From NCBI GenBank assembly GCA_032768795.1, contig CP136497.1, positions 1,490,501-1,554,500 on the forward strand: a stretch of 64,000 nt of DNA, written 5' to 3'. Under the pieces are notes generated by a model. It searched no databases and had not been told where the DNA came from. It saw nothing but the letters and a program-made list of their open reading frames with translations. The translations under genes were made by a program, and so were the position numbers. The stretch comes from Tremella fuciformis (taxonomy: Eukaryota; Basidiomycota; Tremellomycetes; Tremellales; Tremellaceae). Positions 20,048 through 31,358 of the stretch are shown in pieces. Every line of letters starts with the position of its first letter. The stretch's first letter is position 1.

Positions 20048-22724
20048 ATGCCTCCAGCCCCGAAAACATGCTCGGAGTGTGGTCGGTCATTCACCAAAGC
20101 TGCCCATCTCATACGGCACGTCCGGAGTCATCAGTTCAGCAAGCCCTTTGCTTGCTCGACATGCGGGAAGACATTTGCGAGGACGGATGCTCTACAGCGG
20201 CATGAGAGAACGCTTCATCCTACCCAGCAAAATAATGGACTGCATTCCAGCGATTTGGTAGACGTTTCAATGGGCGACATCTCACCACAAGCGAGTACCA
20301 CACTCAACGTCGACAATGCGCACGACCACGAGCAACCTTCTTTTCTGCATCCCGACCTATACGATCTCCCTTCTATACTACCTCAGTCGGAGCAGCAGAC
20401 AGGAGTCACTATGCCTGTACCGACAGAACCTCCTCCGCCTCCGTTGCTGGAAGGGATGGATATTGTGAATCTTCTGGAAGACTGGCTTAATCACGGAGAA
20501 GGGCATCCGTCTGCCGAGAATGCTCTCACACTTCTATTCGCGGATTCTAGCCAATCAGGCGCATCGAGTAGTCTACCGTATAACCAGTTCATCTCTGCGG
20601 ATCCGACCGGCATAGACTGGCCATCTTCACTGGATTTCACGAGCTTCCAACCGCCCGAGCAACGATACGCGCAGCCAACAGCCCATGACCGTACCAGCAC
20701 AGCTGGTAACACCCTTCCTCGATTACCCATAAACTCGGCCTCGCAATTTTCAATCCCTGCCACACCCTCACAATCTGTTGGCACTGGTACTCACCTATCC
20801 AAACATACCGTCCCTCCGAGAGCAGGTCTGTCTGCGGACACATGGGAGTCTGGCATCTCTCAATCACGAGGTCCCGGCACGCCCCGACCTGAGCGGTCGT
20901 ACCCATCCCGGATTACGTCGCCCGAGCAGGTCGTCGTGGAGCTGCAAGTGGACGTGGAAGCTGAGGTCAGCATCACCTAGCGAGCTCCAGAGGGCAGGCT
21001 GATCAGGGAGACCCCAAATAGTAGTCAGCGTGACTCGGTCATCCCGTCTATGACCTTCCTCGATTCTTGTCTGCATCTCTACTTTCGCGACTTTCACCCA
21101 TGCTTCCCCATCATACATCGTCCTTCTTTCCGGCGCGATCGAACACCCCCTTTATTGCTTCTCAGCATGTGCAGCATTGGCTGCATGTTTGTCGGCACTC
21201 GGTCTGCACGGGAGACCGGAGTTTGGATCTACCATCGCCTGCACTATATCATCGTTTTCACCGTGGGTTTTCTTCCAGGTACCGGCCGTAGCTCAGGCAC
21301 CTAGAGAGACACGAAAATGGCCAATGAGGCCACAAGGGTTGCTGTGACACTGAGCGCTTTGCTCGGCCAGTGTTTCAGCTTCCTATACGGGCAGCCCAAG
21401 CAGATGCTCACTGCCGAGGCTTTCCACGGAACTCTTTGTACTATGGCCAGGCGCAGTGGTTTGCTCAAGGCGGCTGCACAGGACAATCCTATCAGTTCGC
21501 AGGATGTTGCATCGCTCGACGACCAGGGGCTGCAGCAGGCGTGGAGGGAGTGGAGCCGGTATGAAATGCTCAGACGGTGTGTTGGCAGTGCTCCCCCTTC
21601 GCTCGTACTCATACCTTAGCGCCAGCTACGGCTTGACCATACACGCGACTGAAGTGACGATCTACAGTGGCCTCCCGAATCTGGTGCCAACACGACTGCC
21701 AGATGGAGCCACCGGCTTCGGAGATGCTCTTTTCGAAGCGGAAGATGCCTTCGCATGGCGCAACCTCTTGGCCCTCTCGGCTGCAAACATACTTTCGCCA
21801 ACGACATCCTCCGAACGATGTTCCGATGTATTCCTGCCCACGGTCCTGCTCGCGCAAAGAATCGTTAACGTCCACACGCTTCGGCTCATCGACAAAGCCG
21901 CTTCGACTCCGGAAACCCCCGGTCTGACCGACTTTTACGACGACATGCTGGAGCTAGCAGAGCATCAAGAGATTCTCGCAGGGTCGGATCCCAAACGGCC
22001 ACGAAGACTTGAACTTCGGGCGCTGTGGCATTATACATGTGTGGTACGGCTGGCTCCACTGGATCTGATCGAGGAAGCGGCAGGTCGGGGCGGGACAAAA
22101 GGGCCCATATCCGAACTACAGGCGTGGATAGATTCGCCATCAGCTCGGCTTGCCGTCCTTCATTGCGGACACATATTACATCGGGCGGCAGACTTGAGTG
22201 ACCTTGCTTTCTTGCTTCCACGGTGAGCCGGTAGCGCCGAAACGCAGCTCAAATCCAGTGCGATCTTCCACGCTGCTCTCCTCTTATTCTGCTACTTCAC
22301 ATACGCCAAGTCACCTTCAGAAATTACCGAGCCCGTGGACGTCGTCCAGGTTTGCGACTGGAGGAGCCTCGCAGCTCTTTGCGAGCAGGCTGGGGGGACC
22401 GCTCAGAGCGTCGAGGGAGCAAGACTTGCCGCGGAAGCTCTGGGAACGCCTTACGAGCGCTTCCTCACTCATGGGATGAGTGTGATACAAATCAAAGGCT
22501 TCACCACTGGAAGGGAGACGCAAATGAACCTCGTCAGGTCAGAAGAATTCATATTTCTCAACCCACCCCCGACTGATCGACAGTCTGCGGTCGACCGCAC
22601 ATCGAATCTTACGCCGGTGCACACCGTGGGGGATTGGGGATACGCTGGCCGAGATTCTGTCAAACGTCTCGTTTTGAAGCGACCACATTTGCAGAGAATC
22701 AAGCCGATTGACCCATGGCCGTAA
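20048..22724 (+). CDS. C2H2 zinc-finger / Fungal_trans transcription factor
   Basis: Predicted pathway regulator. Two tandem C2H2 fingers near the N-terminus: CSECGRSFTKAAHLIRHVRSH (C-x2-C-x12-H-x3-H) and CSTCGKTFARTDALQRHERTLH (C-x2-C-x12-H-x4-H). A long Ser/Pro-rich linker follows, then a fungal-specific transcription factor domain beginning FLDSCLHLYFRDFHPCFPIIHRPSFRRD and continuing through LLLSMCSIGCMFVGT. The chosen start, MPPAPKTC, places the fingers at the extreme N-terminus; in-frame Met codons at 19892, 19940 and 19973 are possible. Several introns lie downstream, and the 3' exons are approximate. It starts about 160 bp after the FAD hydroxylase stop, on the same strand. A two-finger protein should read a short G-rich site, and TGTGGGAC in the neighbouring promoters is a natural candidate. 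Confidence 0.8.
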
Positions 22725-22814
22725 AGCCTGCAAGCGAGACCGCCATCGGGCCGGCTGCGGCGATGCCATTAGGGCGACGTGTCTTGACACGTGAATCAGC
22801 CGGTGGCTTTGTAA

Positions 22815-22825
22815 GCCTTTTGTGG
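22815..22825. repeat. Left target-site duplication of the MULE (GCCTTTTGTGG)
   Basis: The 11-bp sequence GCCTTTTGTGG lies immediately outside the left terminal inverted repeat and is repeated directly at 48872-48882, immediately outside the right one. Mutator-like elements make 8-11 bp duplications. Confidence 0.85.
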
Positions 22826-22948
22826 GCCAATTGTATTATTCCGGCAATTTCTCCCATTTATCCCGCAACTTCTTTCAGTGGGGCTCCTCATGTCCCCCTC
22901 AACTTCCTACAATAGACCTTCGATCGCATACATCTAGCCCGCAACTCT
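22826..22948 (+). repeat. Left terminal inverted repeat of the MULE
   Basis: Pairs with 48751-48871. The best conserved blocks read CCGGCAATTT, CCATTTATCCCGCAACTTC, TTTCAGTGGGGCTCCTCAT and ATCGCATACATCTAGCCCGC. Divergence is mostly in the segment around 22898-22920. Contains one GATCGC. Confidence 0.9.
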
Positions 22949-23381
22949 CTCAAATCTTCAACCCGTGCATTGCCGACATCAGATTGGGAGCCTGAATGCA
23001 CCGTGATCATACTCGCTTTGAGCTGGAGCTCAATCGCTGCTCACAGTCCTGATCGCAATCCAGAAAGGATGTTGATCGCTGAGGTGGTAACAGATGATTC
23101 CAATGACTCTGCGATTCGTTGTCGATCCAGCTCACCTTTGTCGAATACATCGCTACAGCACACTGATGCATGCTCCCGGAGATCTTGAAGCTCTTCTCTG
23201 CTCGACAAAGTCAGATTTGGACGCGTAGATGGTCAATCAACTGTTTACCTCTGATCGCTGTAAACACCTTTGAGGTGTCCGTGCCCTGATTCCCACGCGA
23301 TTTCGCTTGACTTTGTATTCTCACTTTCTCATCCTCTCAGATAGCCTCGTCTCTATCTTCACTAATCTCGCCAAGATCGGG

Positions 23382-25672
23382 ATGCCGCCGCGACAACGAG
23401 CAACATCGCAGCCACCAGCGTCGCTGGTGGCGACGCATCATGTACCCAGTACGCTGAGCGGCCGAAATGCGAAAGCCTGGCAGGCGGGTGATCAGCCTCT
23501 CGACCCCATATGGCGGGACGACGCGTCATTGCAGGCATTCGTTGAGAAGCACGGCGCAGTACAGGATCTAAGCCATGTTCTCGACCACTATTTCCCGAAC
23601 GCGGCTCGCGATCTTGGACTCATCCCGTACAGACCAGCTGAGAACGAATGGTGGTCTCAAGCGGCTTCGCGGGGGCCACAGTGCTACACCGATCAGGATC
23701 CAGCTAAGAAGCTGGCCAAAGATTGCTGCAAGGGACGTCTACCTGCATTTGGCTACCAGTGAGTCCGCTCGCAATCAATCTACCATCTAAGCAGCGTGTT
23801 CGGGTGTGTGAATCAATTGTTCGCGGGTGAATCGCCAAGCGATCGCATTCCGGTGGCCAAAGCAGTGCGATCGCACAAGACATAGATCTATGTCTTGTGC
23901 GATCGCACTGTTTTGGCCGCCAGAATGCGATCACTTGGCGATTCGCCCGCGAACACTTGATTTCACAACCCATTGTGAAGAACTTAGTTGACGCGCAGGC
24001 CGCTCGACGACGAATACGCGTTCGCACCTTGGCATTGCGCAAAAGCCGAAACCGCCGGCAAACCAGTCGTGTGCGTCGGATGGGATCCAGCCACGCTCAA
24101 AGCCATATCCTGCCAGTACTGCATCTCCACTACGAAGGGCGGATGCGGTTTCTTAGGATATCAGCTCAAACGGGCTATACAACGGCGTCAAGCGCAGGAG
24201 GCGGCACATGATGAGCTCGAGCCGAGCAACTCCGGCGATCGCGAGTCCGATACGGATCGCTCATCTGAACGTACGGATCGCGAGCAGTCCGAGGGTGAAC
24301 CGGAGATGTCCGCGGATGAAGACGATCGCACTCGCAATCGCAACAAGGCGCCACCCTCATCAGCGCACAAGACTCCGATCGCTAAGGGTCGACACTCAAT
24401 GCCCAAGACTCCGACTCCTGCGCATCGGAAGGAGATCGCCCGAGGATCGCTAGCGAGCCAGACAAGTCCCGCCAAAAAGAGAAAAATAGGCTCGTCTACG
24501 GCTCCAAAGCTGTCCGATCGCGCTTTGGGAAAGCGCAAAGCTGTCTCTCCCCCTCGTTCGCAAGAGGTATGTTCATTCTCTAGGAGATCGCAGTGTTTTG
24601 AGCCTGATCGCTTACGCACAGACGGACACCGAACGTGATGTTACGGAAGAGCAGCAATTTGATCTCCCGCAATTGCAGCCTGTAAGTCCGATCGAAGTGA
24701 TTTGCCGCGATCGCTAACTTTCAGCCTTTTGAGCTGGCTCCGGGGGACCAGAATCTGCTGTCCGAGCCAGGACCTAGTGCGATCGCTTTCAACGTGGATG
24801 AATCGCACACGGTCGCGCCAGCCGAGCAGCGATTTGAGCGACCGGTCGCCGAATGGACAAATGAGGACATCCTCGCGTATCGGAAGAAAGCGATGAACAC
24901 GATCGACGAGTTCTTGCGCGAGCTGCCCTCTCAACCTGACGCGTCTTTCACCCGGATGCCAAGCGAAGAGCTGGACACTGAGATTCAATGGCTCATGGGG
25001 CCGTCCGATCAGCCCGGCTCAGCAGGTCCTGCGATCGCAACGGGACCTGCCAAAGAAGGGGCGATCACAGCGGTTAGATTCAGGGAGCCGGTGATCGCAA
25101 ACCGAACATCGTCTGCCGGCCCGATCGCGGGACCCGCAAGCACCGATCGCGCTCAGAAAGAGACCGATCGCACCGATTCTGCCCTAGTCGCGACTCTGCC
25201 TCGCACAACTCATGTCGACCCTGCTCCGTTCGCTGGTCTTCCTGGCGCAGAACAGTTCATCAAATGGCAGGAAGAAATGGGAGACTCGATCGCTGCTACA
25301 TCGACTTCCTTGTTTCACGCCTACACGGATATAGCCAACTTGCGAACTCATCTCGAGGAAAAGATGCGGATCGCTGTCACTCAGTGGAGGAGTACTGCAC
25401 AAGGGCTCGAGCGATCGCGGGCGATCACACTTCAGCTTGGTGCTCGACTTAAAGAGAACGAGCGTCAATTGTCTGGTCTAGATGGACAGATCGTGGCTCT
25501 TCGAATCGAGCTCCAGCGCAAGGATCATGAGATATCCACATTGCAGTACAAGGCCAAATTTCACGAAACCGAGCTGGCCAGAGCGATCGAAGCCAAAGAG
25601 GTCGCTGAGGGTCGTCACACGGTCTTAGTGAAGGAGCGCGATCGCGCGAGCAAGAGAGCAGACGATGCGGAG
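23382..25672 (+). CDS. MULE cargo gene, 5' part: disordered/coiled-coil protein (interrupted by an LTR element)
   Basis: Starts MPPRQRATSQPPAS. Exon 1 (to 23758) is joined over a 240-nt palindrome-bearing intron (23759-23998) to QPLDDEYAFAPW. A short Cys-rich patch follows (CVGWDPATLKAISCQYC ... GGCGF), possibly metal-binding. Then comes a long basic, Ser/Pro/Thr-rich region with a nuclear-localisation-like PAKKRKIG, two small introns (24569-24621 and 24681-24723), and a coiled coil (SLFHAYTDIANLRTHLEEKM to KERDRASKRADDAE). The coding sequence stops abruptly at 25672, where a gypsy element entered. The missing end lies at 33739-34059 and is in frame. I do not recognise the family. As the MULE's second gene it may be a DNA-binding or assembly partner of the transposase; this is inference. 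Confidence 0.7.
23809..23965. repeat. 157-bp near-perfect palindrome inside an intron
   Basis: The two arms mirror each other about 23886/23887 (centre CATAGATCTATG). They contain GATCGC words in mirrored pairs and a few mismatches. It would fold into one long hairpin in the pre-mRNA. It makes up most of a 240-nt intron in a gene whose other introns are 40-55 nt. Confidence 0.9.
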
Positions 25673-26107
25673 TGTCACGACGGCCACGCCCTCGACGACC
25701 TACGCACGTGACCAACACCTCTCACGTGAGCGACACGTGACCTACCTCGGGCTGGAGAACCTCGACGAGGGAGTAGACGTTGAATGAACGCGCGACGGCG
25801 GGAAGCAGGCGCAGAGTCATATAGGATGCCCCGGGCGCCCGTCGTAGTTCTTCAGCACTCTCTGATTGAGTCTCATGGATCACCATTGACGATCTCACTC
25901 TCTCCGTGGCACGCAGCGTGGCTGAGTCGCACTCACGCTGTATCCTCGACGACCTTGTTACCTCGACGACCTTGTAACCTCGACGAGGATCCAACCTCGA
26001 CGAGGATCCTACCTCGACATCCTCGTTTCTACCCCTTTATCCTTTATTCTTGACTCTGATATTGTGCGAGAGGGCCTCTGCCAACGGGAGAGCGCAGCAT
26101 CGTGACA
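25673..26107 (+). repeat. 5' LTR of gypsy element 1
   Basis: 435 bp, starts TGTCACGACGG, ends CATCGTGACA. Apparently identical to 33299-33733. Contains six copies of CTCGACGA, mostly in a run just before the probable transcription start (TTTATCC region). Confidence 0.95.
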
Positions 26108-26269
26108 GTATCAGAGAGTGCTATTACCTCTTCGCACAACCACGCACACCCGGGGCATATGCCCATCGAGACTCGACGTTCGACATCACTCAACCCGAAC
26201 CACGAGCACCAAGCTTTACCACAGTCCCTTCGTCTTCCTCCTGCTAGCCGGTCTAGCACACCCAACAAC

Positions 26270-27238
26270 ATGGCGGATCAGGCTTCCCTCGCTCAGATCC
26301 TGCAACAGCTCGTTGCCATCGAGGCTCGACGAGCCAACTCCCCCGCTCCCTCGACCAACGCATCATCGAGCGAGCCAAAGGCCAACCCGCCCGACACTTT
26401 CGATGGCTCAAAGCCGGAGAAACTCGAAGGATTCCTCATGCAATGTAACATCGTCTTTCGGCTACAGCCTTCGAAGTTCACAGAGGAGTCCAAGGTCATT
26501 TACGCCATCTCCTTTCTCAGAGGATTCGTTCAGGACGCTATCCAACCTCTCGCGTCGGGAGACGAGCTCGACGAGAAGATCAGTAGCTTCCAGAGGCTGT
26601 CGAAATACTTGAGGGACAACTTCGGAGACCCCGACATCAAGGGGACCGCTCAGAGGCGATACTTCGACTTGAAGCAGACCGGATCAGCGGCAGAGTACTT
26701 CGCGAAGCTTAGGGAGTACCTGGCGGTCTTGGGATGGGAAGCCAACGAGCAAGCTAGAGCTAGGGCGCTCGAGGGCCTCTCAGACAATCTTCGAGACGAG
26801 GTTGCTCGGACCACAGTGGAGCTGGAGACCTTCGGAGAGCTTCAGTCCTATGTCATCAAGTTGGACAACAGGCTCAGAGCAAGGGAGGCTGAGAAGAAGG
26901 CAGAGGTCAAGCGGTACGAAGAAGCTCGACGACGACCAGCCCCGACTACCCAGCAGCAAGCTGCTCTCCCTGCCTCGTCGACCTACCGACCTCTCCCGCC
27001 GATCCCGTCGACGCGTCCATCGCCAGCCCCTAGTGGCCCGCCTGGTTTCAGGTCAACGCCTCCTGGAGGTCTCGACCCTGCCGAACGTCAGAGGAGGAAC
27101 GAGCAGCGCCTCTGTTTCCGATGCGGCGGAGTCGGTCATTTCGCCAACGCCTGTGTTCCCGGGCAACGACCTCCCGTTCCTCGAGGCAGCCCTGCACCCG
27201 GCCGACCTATCGTCAAGCAGGAGGACCCAAAAGCTTGA
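26270..27238 (+). CDS. Gag protein of gypsy element 1
   Basis: About 322 residues from MADQASLAQILQQL. Earlier in-frame starts exist, back to just inside the LTR end. The central region has the Ty3-type capsid-like fold (FDGSKPEKLEGFLMQCNIVF ... FGDPDIKGTAQRRYFDLKQ). A CCHC zinc knuckle sits at the C-terminus (CFRCGGVGHFANAC, C-x2-C-x4-H-x4-C). The last codons are C CCA AAA GCT TGA. The heptamer CCCAAAA (27226-27232) is a canonical -1 slippery site, and pol is open in the -1 frame from exactly this point. Gag would form the virus-like particle in the cytoplasm. Confidence 0.88.
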   Translation: MADQASLAQILQQLVAIEARRANSPAPSTNASSSEPKANPPDTFDGSKPEKLEGFLMQCNIVFRLQPSKFTEESKVIYAISFLRGFVQDAIQPLASGDELDEKISSFQRLSKYLRDNFGDPDIKGTAQRRYFDLKQTGSAAEYFAKLREYLAVLGWEANEQARARALEGLSDNLRDEVARTTVELETFGELQSYVIKLDNRLRAREAEKKAEVKRYEEARRRPAPTTQQQAALPASSTYRPLPPIPSTRPSPAPSGPPGFRSTPPGGLDPAERQRRNEQRLCFRCGGVGHFANACVPGQRPPVPRGSPAPGRPIVKQEDPKA

Positions 27239-30200
27239 GGGACGCTGAGAACATACGAGAGGTCCAGCGGCCCCATCAAGACATCCTCTCGGCCACCTCC
27301 CCTCCCCATTCACCTCCCAACCCCCCTGTATCACAATCACCTTTAATCCCGAACCTCGACGAAGAAGCGAAAGATGAGAAGGCACTGGTTGCCACGGACG
27401 GAATAGCTAGTGATAAGGAGGCATGCATTCGTGGTGAGGTTTGCTGTTTAGGCAGAGAGCAGGCTGTCGTGTCAGGAAGCGTCAATCAAGTCGACGGGGT
27501 GAAGGTGCTGCTCGACACCGGGGCCACTGGTAACTTCGTCGACTCTGTGTTCGTTGAACGGCATCACATCCCCTGTTACCCACTCCCTCGACCCCGGCAA
27601 CTCCTCCTCTTTGACGGCAAACCAAGCTCAGCAGGACAAGTAGAAAAGGGAGTGACGGGAACAGTAAAAGTCCTAGGCGGTGAAGGAAAGGAAGAGTTAG
27701 GTGTGACAACATTGGCAGGAGCGGACGTGGTGTTGGGATATGACTGGATGAAGGAGAACGGTGTGATATTGGATGCTGGAAGGAAGAAGGCGACAAGGAA
27801 GAGGACAGGCGGGAAAGAGACGAACCAGGAGAACGGACCACAGAACCTCGACGAGGTCTCTCGACTATCAGGAACATTGGAGACCAAGGCGGAAAGGCGA
27901 CAAGGTAGACGAAGGAGCAGGCGATCGAAGGCGAACAGCATTGAGCTCCCATTCAACCGATGGGAGCAGAACCAGGGAAATACAGTCGAGCTATGCGGCA
28001 CAGTGACCGAGGAGTTGAGCGAGAAGGAGGCATATATCGACGTCCTACCCGACTATGACGAGTACGAACTCAGCCCAGAAGAGGAAGCAGCCGTGCAACA
28101 TCTTGTCCCGGAGCGATATCACGAATACCTCGAGGTCTTCCATCCTCGACGAGGGGTAGAGACGCTTGCTCCAAGTAGAGAATACGACCTACGCATCACG
28201 CTTAAACCTGGAGCCGACCTACGAGTGGCCCCGCTGTATAGCCTGAACCCAGATCAGATGGATGCGCTCGACAAGTTGCTGGATCGAGAGAGAAAGGCTG
28301 GAAGGATTCGACCCTCGAACTCGCCCTATGGGTCACCAAGCTTCTTCGTACCAAAGAAGGCCCAAGGAGAACTGAGAATGGTTGTCGACTATCGCAAGCT
28401 CAACGAGATGACGGTGCCAGACGCGTATCCGCTACCCCTGATATCCCAAGTGACCGACGACCTAGCCAAGTCGAGATACTACACGAAGCTCGACTTGCCG
28501 GGAGCATACCAGCTGCTCCGGATGGCTCCTGGACATGAGAAGTTCACAGCATTCCGTACCCCTCGAGGAATGTTCGAGTCACTGGTGGTGCGAGACGGAC
28601 TTCGGAACGCGCCGAGCGTGTTCCAACACTTCTTGAACGAAGTCCTGCACGAATTCCTGGGAAAAGGGGTCATCATCTACATCGACGACATTCTCATCCA
28701 TGCGGAGAACCTCGAGGAACTTAGGAGATTGACTAAGGCGGTGCTGGAGGCGTTGCGGAAGGCTGGACTGTTTGTGAAGGCGTCTAAGTCGGAGTTCGAG
28801 CAGACTAAGGTGAAGTTCTTGGGCTTCATCATCTCGCACGAGGGCGTCGAGGCTGACAGTGGGTATGTCGAGGGTGTTCGCAATTTCCCTACCCCTCGAA
28901 ACCTACACGAAACTCGACGGTTCCTCGGTCTTGCGAGCTATTACCGACGCTTCGTACCGCAATTCTCCAAGCTCGCTGGGCCTCTCTCGCACCTCACAAG
29001 GAAGGATATCGACTTCCATTGGGGAGATGGACAGCAGTGGGCGTTCGAGGAGATCAAGAGGCGAATGAGCGAAGCACCAGTGATCGCTCACTTCAACCCG
29101 ACGTTCGAGACTATCATCCAGACAGACGCCTCGGTCTACGGATGGGGTTCATCATCTCGCAGGTGAACTCCTCGACAGGACAAGAACACCCTGTTGCAGT
29201 CGAGTCGGGTGCCTTCTCAGGAGCGGAGCTCAACTACACCACCACGGAGAAAGAGTTCCTCGCGATCGTCATGGCCTTCAAGCGGCGTCGGCATCTCCTT
29301 CTGCAGGTTACCTCGACGATCTTGACCGACCATCTCAACCTCACATACTGGATGGAGCCACAGAAACTCAGCCCTCGAGTTGCGAGATGGGTGGATACCC
29401 TAGCTGGCTTCTCATACAAGATCGTCTACCGACCAGGAACCAAGGCAGCCTACCCGGATGCATTATCGAGGAGAGCCGACTATATTCCACAGGGCAAGGA
29501 CGCAGAACCAGAGCTAGTCCAAGCCCTGCCAAGCTTCGACAAGGAGAGTACGGCCACGTCCAGTCTGGGCTACATGTTGCGAGCGCTGGTGGAAGACGAA
29601 GAAGGAGGAGAAGACGAAGAAGGAGGAGAAGACGAAGAAGGAGGAGAAGACGAAGAAGGAGAAGAAGACGAGGAAGGAGAATTGAGGGGATTGTCTCGAG
29701 GAGAATTAAAGGAAGGGCAGGGCGGAGATGAGGACTTGAAGGATACATTGGAGGAGCTTGGGGAGTTAAGAGGGGAGAAGAGGATTACGAAGGAGGAGAA
29801 CCCAAGGGCATGGTCACTGGCAAAAAGACTGGGCCTCGACGAGGCAAGCAAGTTCAAGTTCGACGAGGATGGCCTGCTCAGGATCAACGGGCGACTCTAC
29901 ATCCCGGACATCAAACAGGCAAGAGTAAAGGTCATGCGGGATCACCACGAGGGGCAATTGGCTGGACATCCTGGAGTTGCGAAGATGCTGGAGCTGGTTA
30001 GGAGGGAGTACTGTTGGTTGGGACTAAGACGGGATGTGGAGAAGTATGTGAGAGGGTGTGCAGTGTGTCAGCGGTGCAAACCGGTGCGTCAGCGTCCCCA
30101 TGGACTGTTACACAGCCTGGAGATTGCTGACAGGCCATGGTCCTCGATATCCATGGACTTCATCGAGGAGCTTCCCGCCAGCTCGGGCTTCAACTCGATC

Positions 30201-31235
30201 CTTGTCGTCGTCGACCGGCTCACCAAATGGGCTATCTTCATCCCTACGACAACTCGGCTCAACACGGCAGGCTTGGTCGACCTTGTCCTCGACAATGTGG
30301 TAGCGCAGCATGGGCTACCCACGAGCATCATTTCGGATAGAGGAAGCAAGTTCACCAGCAAGCTTTGGGGTGCAATGTGCAGCACCCTCGGCATCAAGGT
30401 CAGCCTTTCGACGGCCTTCCACCCTCAGACGGATGGGCAGACAGAGAGGACAAATCAAGCCCTCGAACAATACCTGAGGATCTTCTGCGACTACAAGCAG
30501 GACAACTGGGCTACTCTCCTCCAGCGAGCGGCGTTCGCGTACAACAACTCAATGCATTCGGCAATCATGATGACGCCGTTTGAAGCAAATTTCGGCTACG
30601 CCCCAAGGTGGGCAGAATCCATCGTCGTCGATGGAGAGGCTCGAGAGATCCCATCAGTCGTCGAGAAGTTTGCTTCGCTCGAGGAGGTGCACGCGTTGTG
30701 CAAGAAGAACATCGAGCTCGCCAATGAAGCATACGCTAGAGGGTATAATGCCAAGCATCAGGAGGCCCCCGAGATGAAGGTAGGGGACCAAGTGATGCTG
30801 TCGATGGAAAACATACAAACTCGACGACCCTCGAAGAAGCTCGACTTGAAATGGTGTGGACCCTACAGGATCATCGCAAAGGCGGGCAGCGCGTACAAGC
30901 TTGAGCTGCCCGACACAATGAAGGTCAATCCAGTCTTTTCGGTGGACCGACTCAAGGTATTCGAGCCACCGACGCTCCCAGGACAAACATACGATCCGCC
31001 AGGGCCTGTGGAAGTCGACGAGGAAGGGGAATCATTCGAGGTGAAGAGGATCATCGACTCGAGGAAAAGGAGAGGGCGATTGGAGTACAAGGTGGAGTGG
31101 CTCGGGTATGAGGGAACGGATGAGGCGACGACATGGGAACCGGCAGGGAACATTGATGGAGCCTGGGCGAGCATTGAGAAGTTCCACAAGGAGAACCCGG
31201 AGAAACCAGGAGGCCAAGCAGCAACCAGGGCCTAA
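27226..31235 (+). CDS. Pol polyprotein of gypsy element 1 (one-base frameshift)
   Basis: Read by -1 shift from the end of gag. Order: aspartic protease (VLLDTGATGNFVDS); reverse transcriptase (MVVDYRKLNEMTVPDAYPLP, catalytic YIDDILI); RNase H (TDASVYGWG ... TEKEFLAIV); an acidic repeat EDEEGG; integrase zinc finger (HHEGQLAGHPG ... CAVCQRC) and DDE core (MDFIEELPAS, HPQTDGQTERTNQ); and a C-terminal chromodomain (VKRIIDSRKRRGRLEYKVEWLGY...TTWEP). The chromodomain marks it as a chromovirus, a type thought to target particular chromatin. Frame is lost at the start of RNase H near 29141-29150 (gatggggttc), where the sister element reads WGFVIS. One base is missing, so this copy is probably not autonomous unless the base call is wrong. 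Confidence 0.88.
29597..29690 (+). repeat. 18-bp minisatellite inside pol
   Basis: About four to five tandem copies of a unit like GAAGACGAAGAAGGAGGA, coding for repeated EDEEGG in the linker between RNase H and integrase. The sister element has an acidic linker here (EEEEEEVGEE) without the tandem units. Confidence 0.85.
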
Positions 31236-31358
31236 GTGAAGCAGCGACAGAGCATAGGCTGAGAAGCAGTGAGCGGTGAGAGACATACATGCGGCAAGAT
31301 ACAAGAGTCAAGACGGCAAAAGCAAGAAGCAAGAAGTAAGAGACAAGACAAGCTACGG

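Noticed and set aside
24188..24619. Minus-strand frame of 143 residues inside the MULE cargo gene
   Set aside because: Complement of the Ser/Asp-rich region of the cargo gene, with repetitive GATCGC-derived residues and no domain.
29368..29887. Minus-strand Ser/Leu-rich frames opposite the pol minisatellite
   Set aside because: Shadow translations of the EDEEGG-coding repeat within a proven pol frame.
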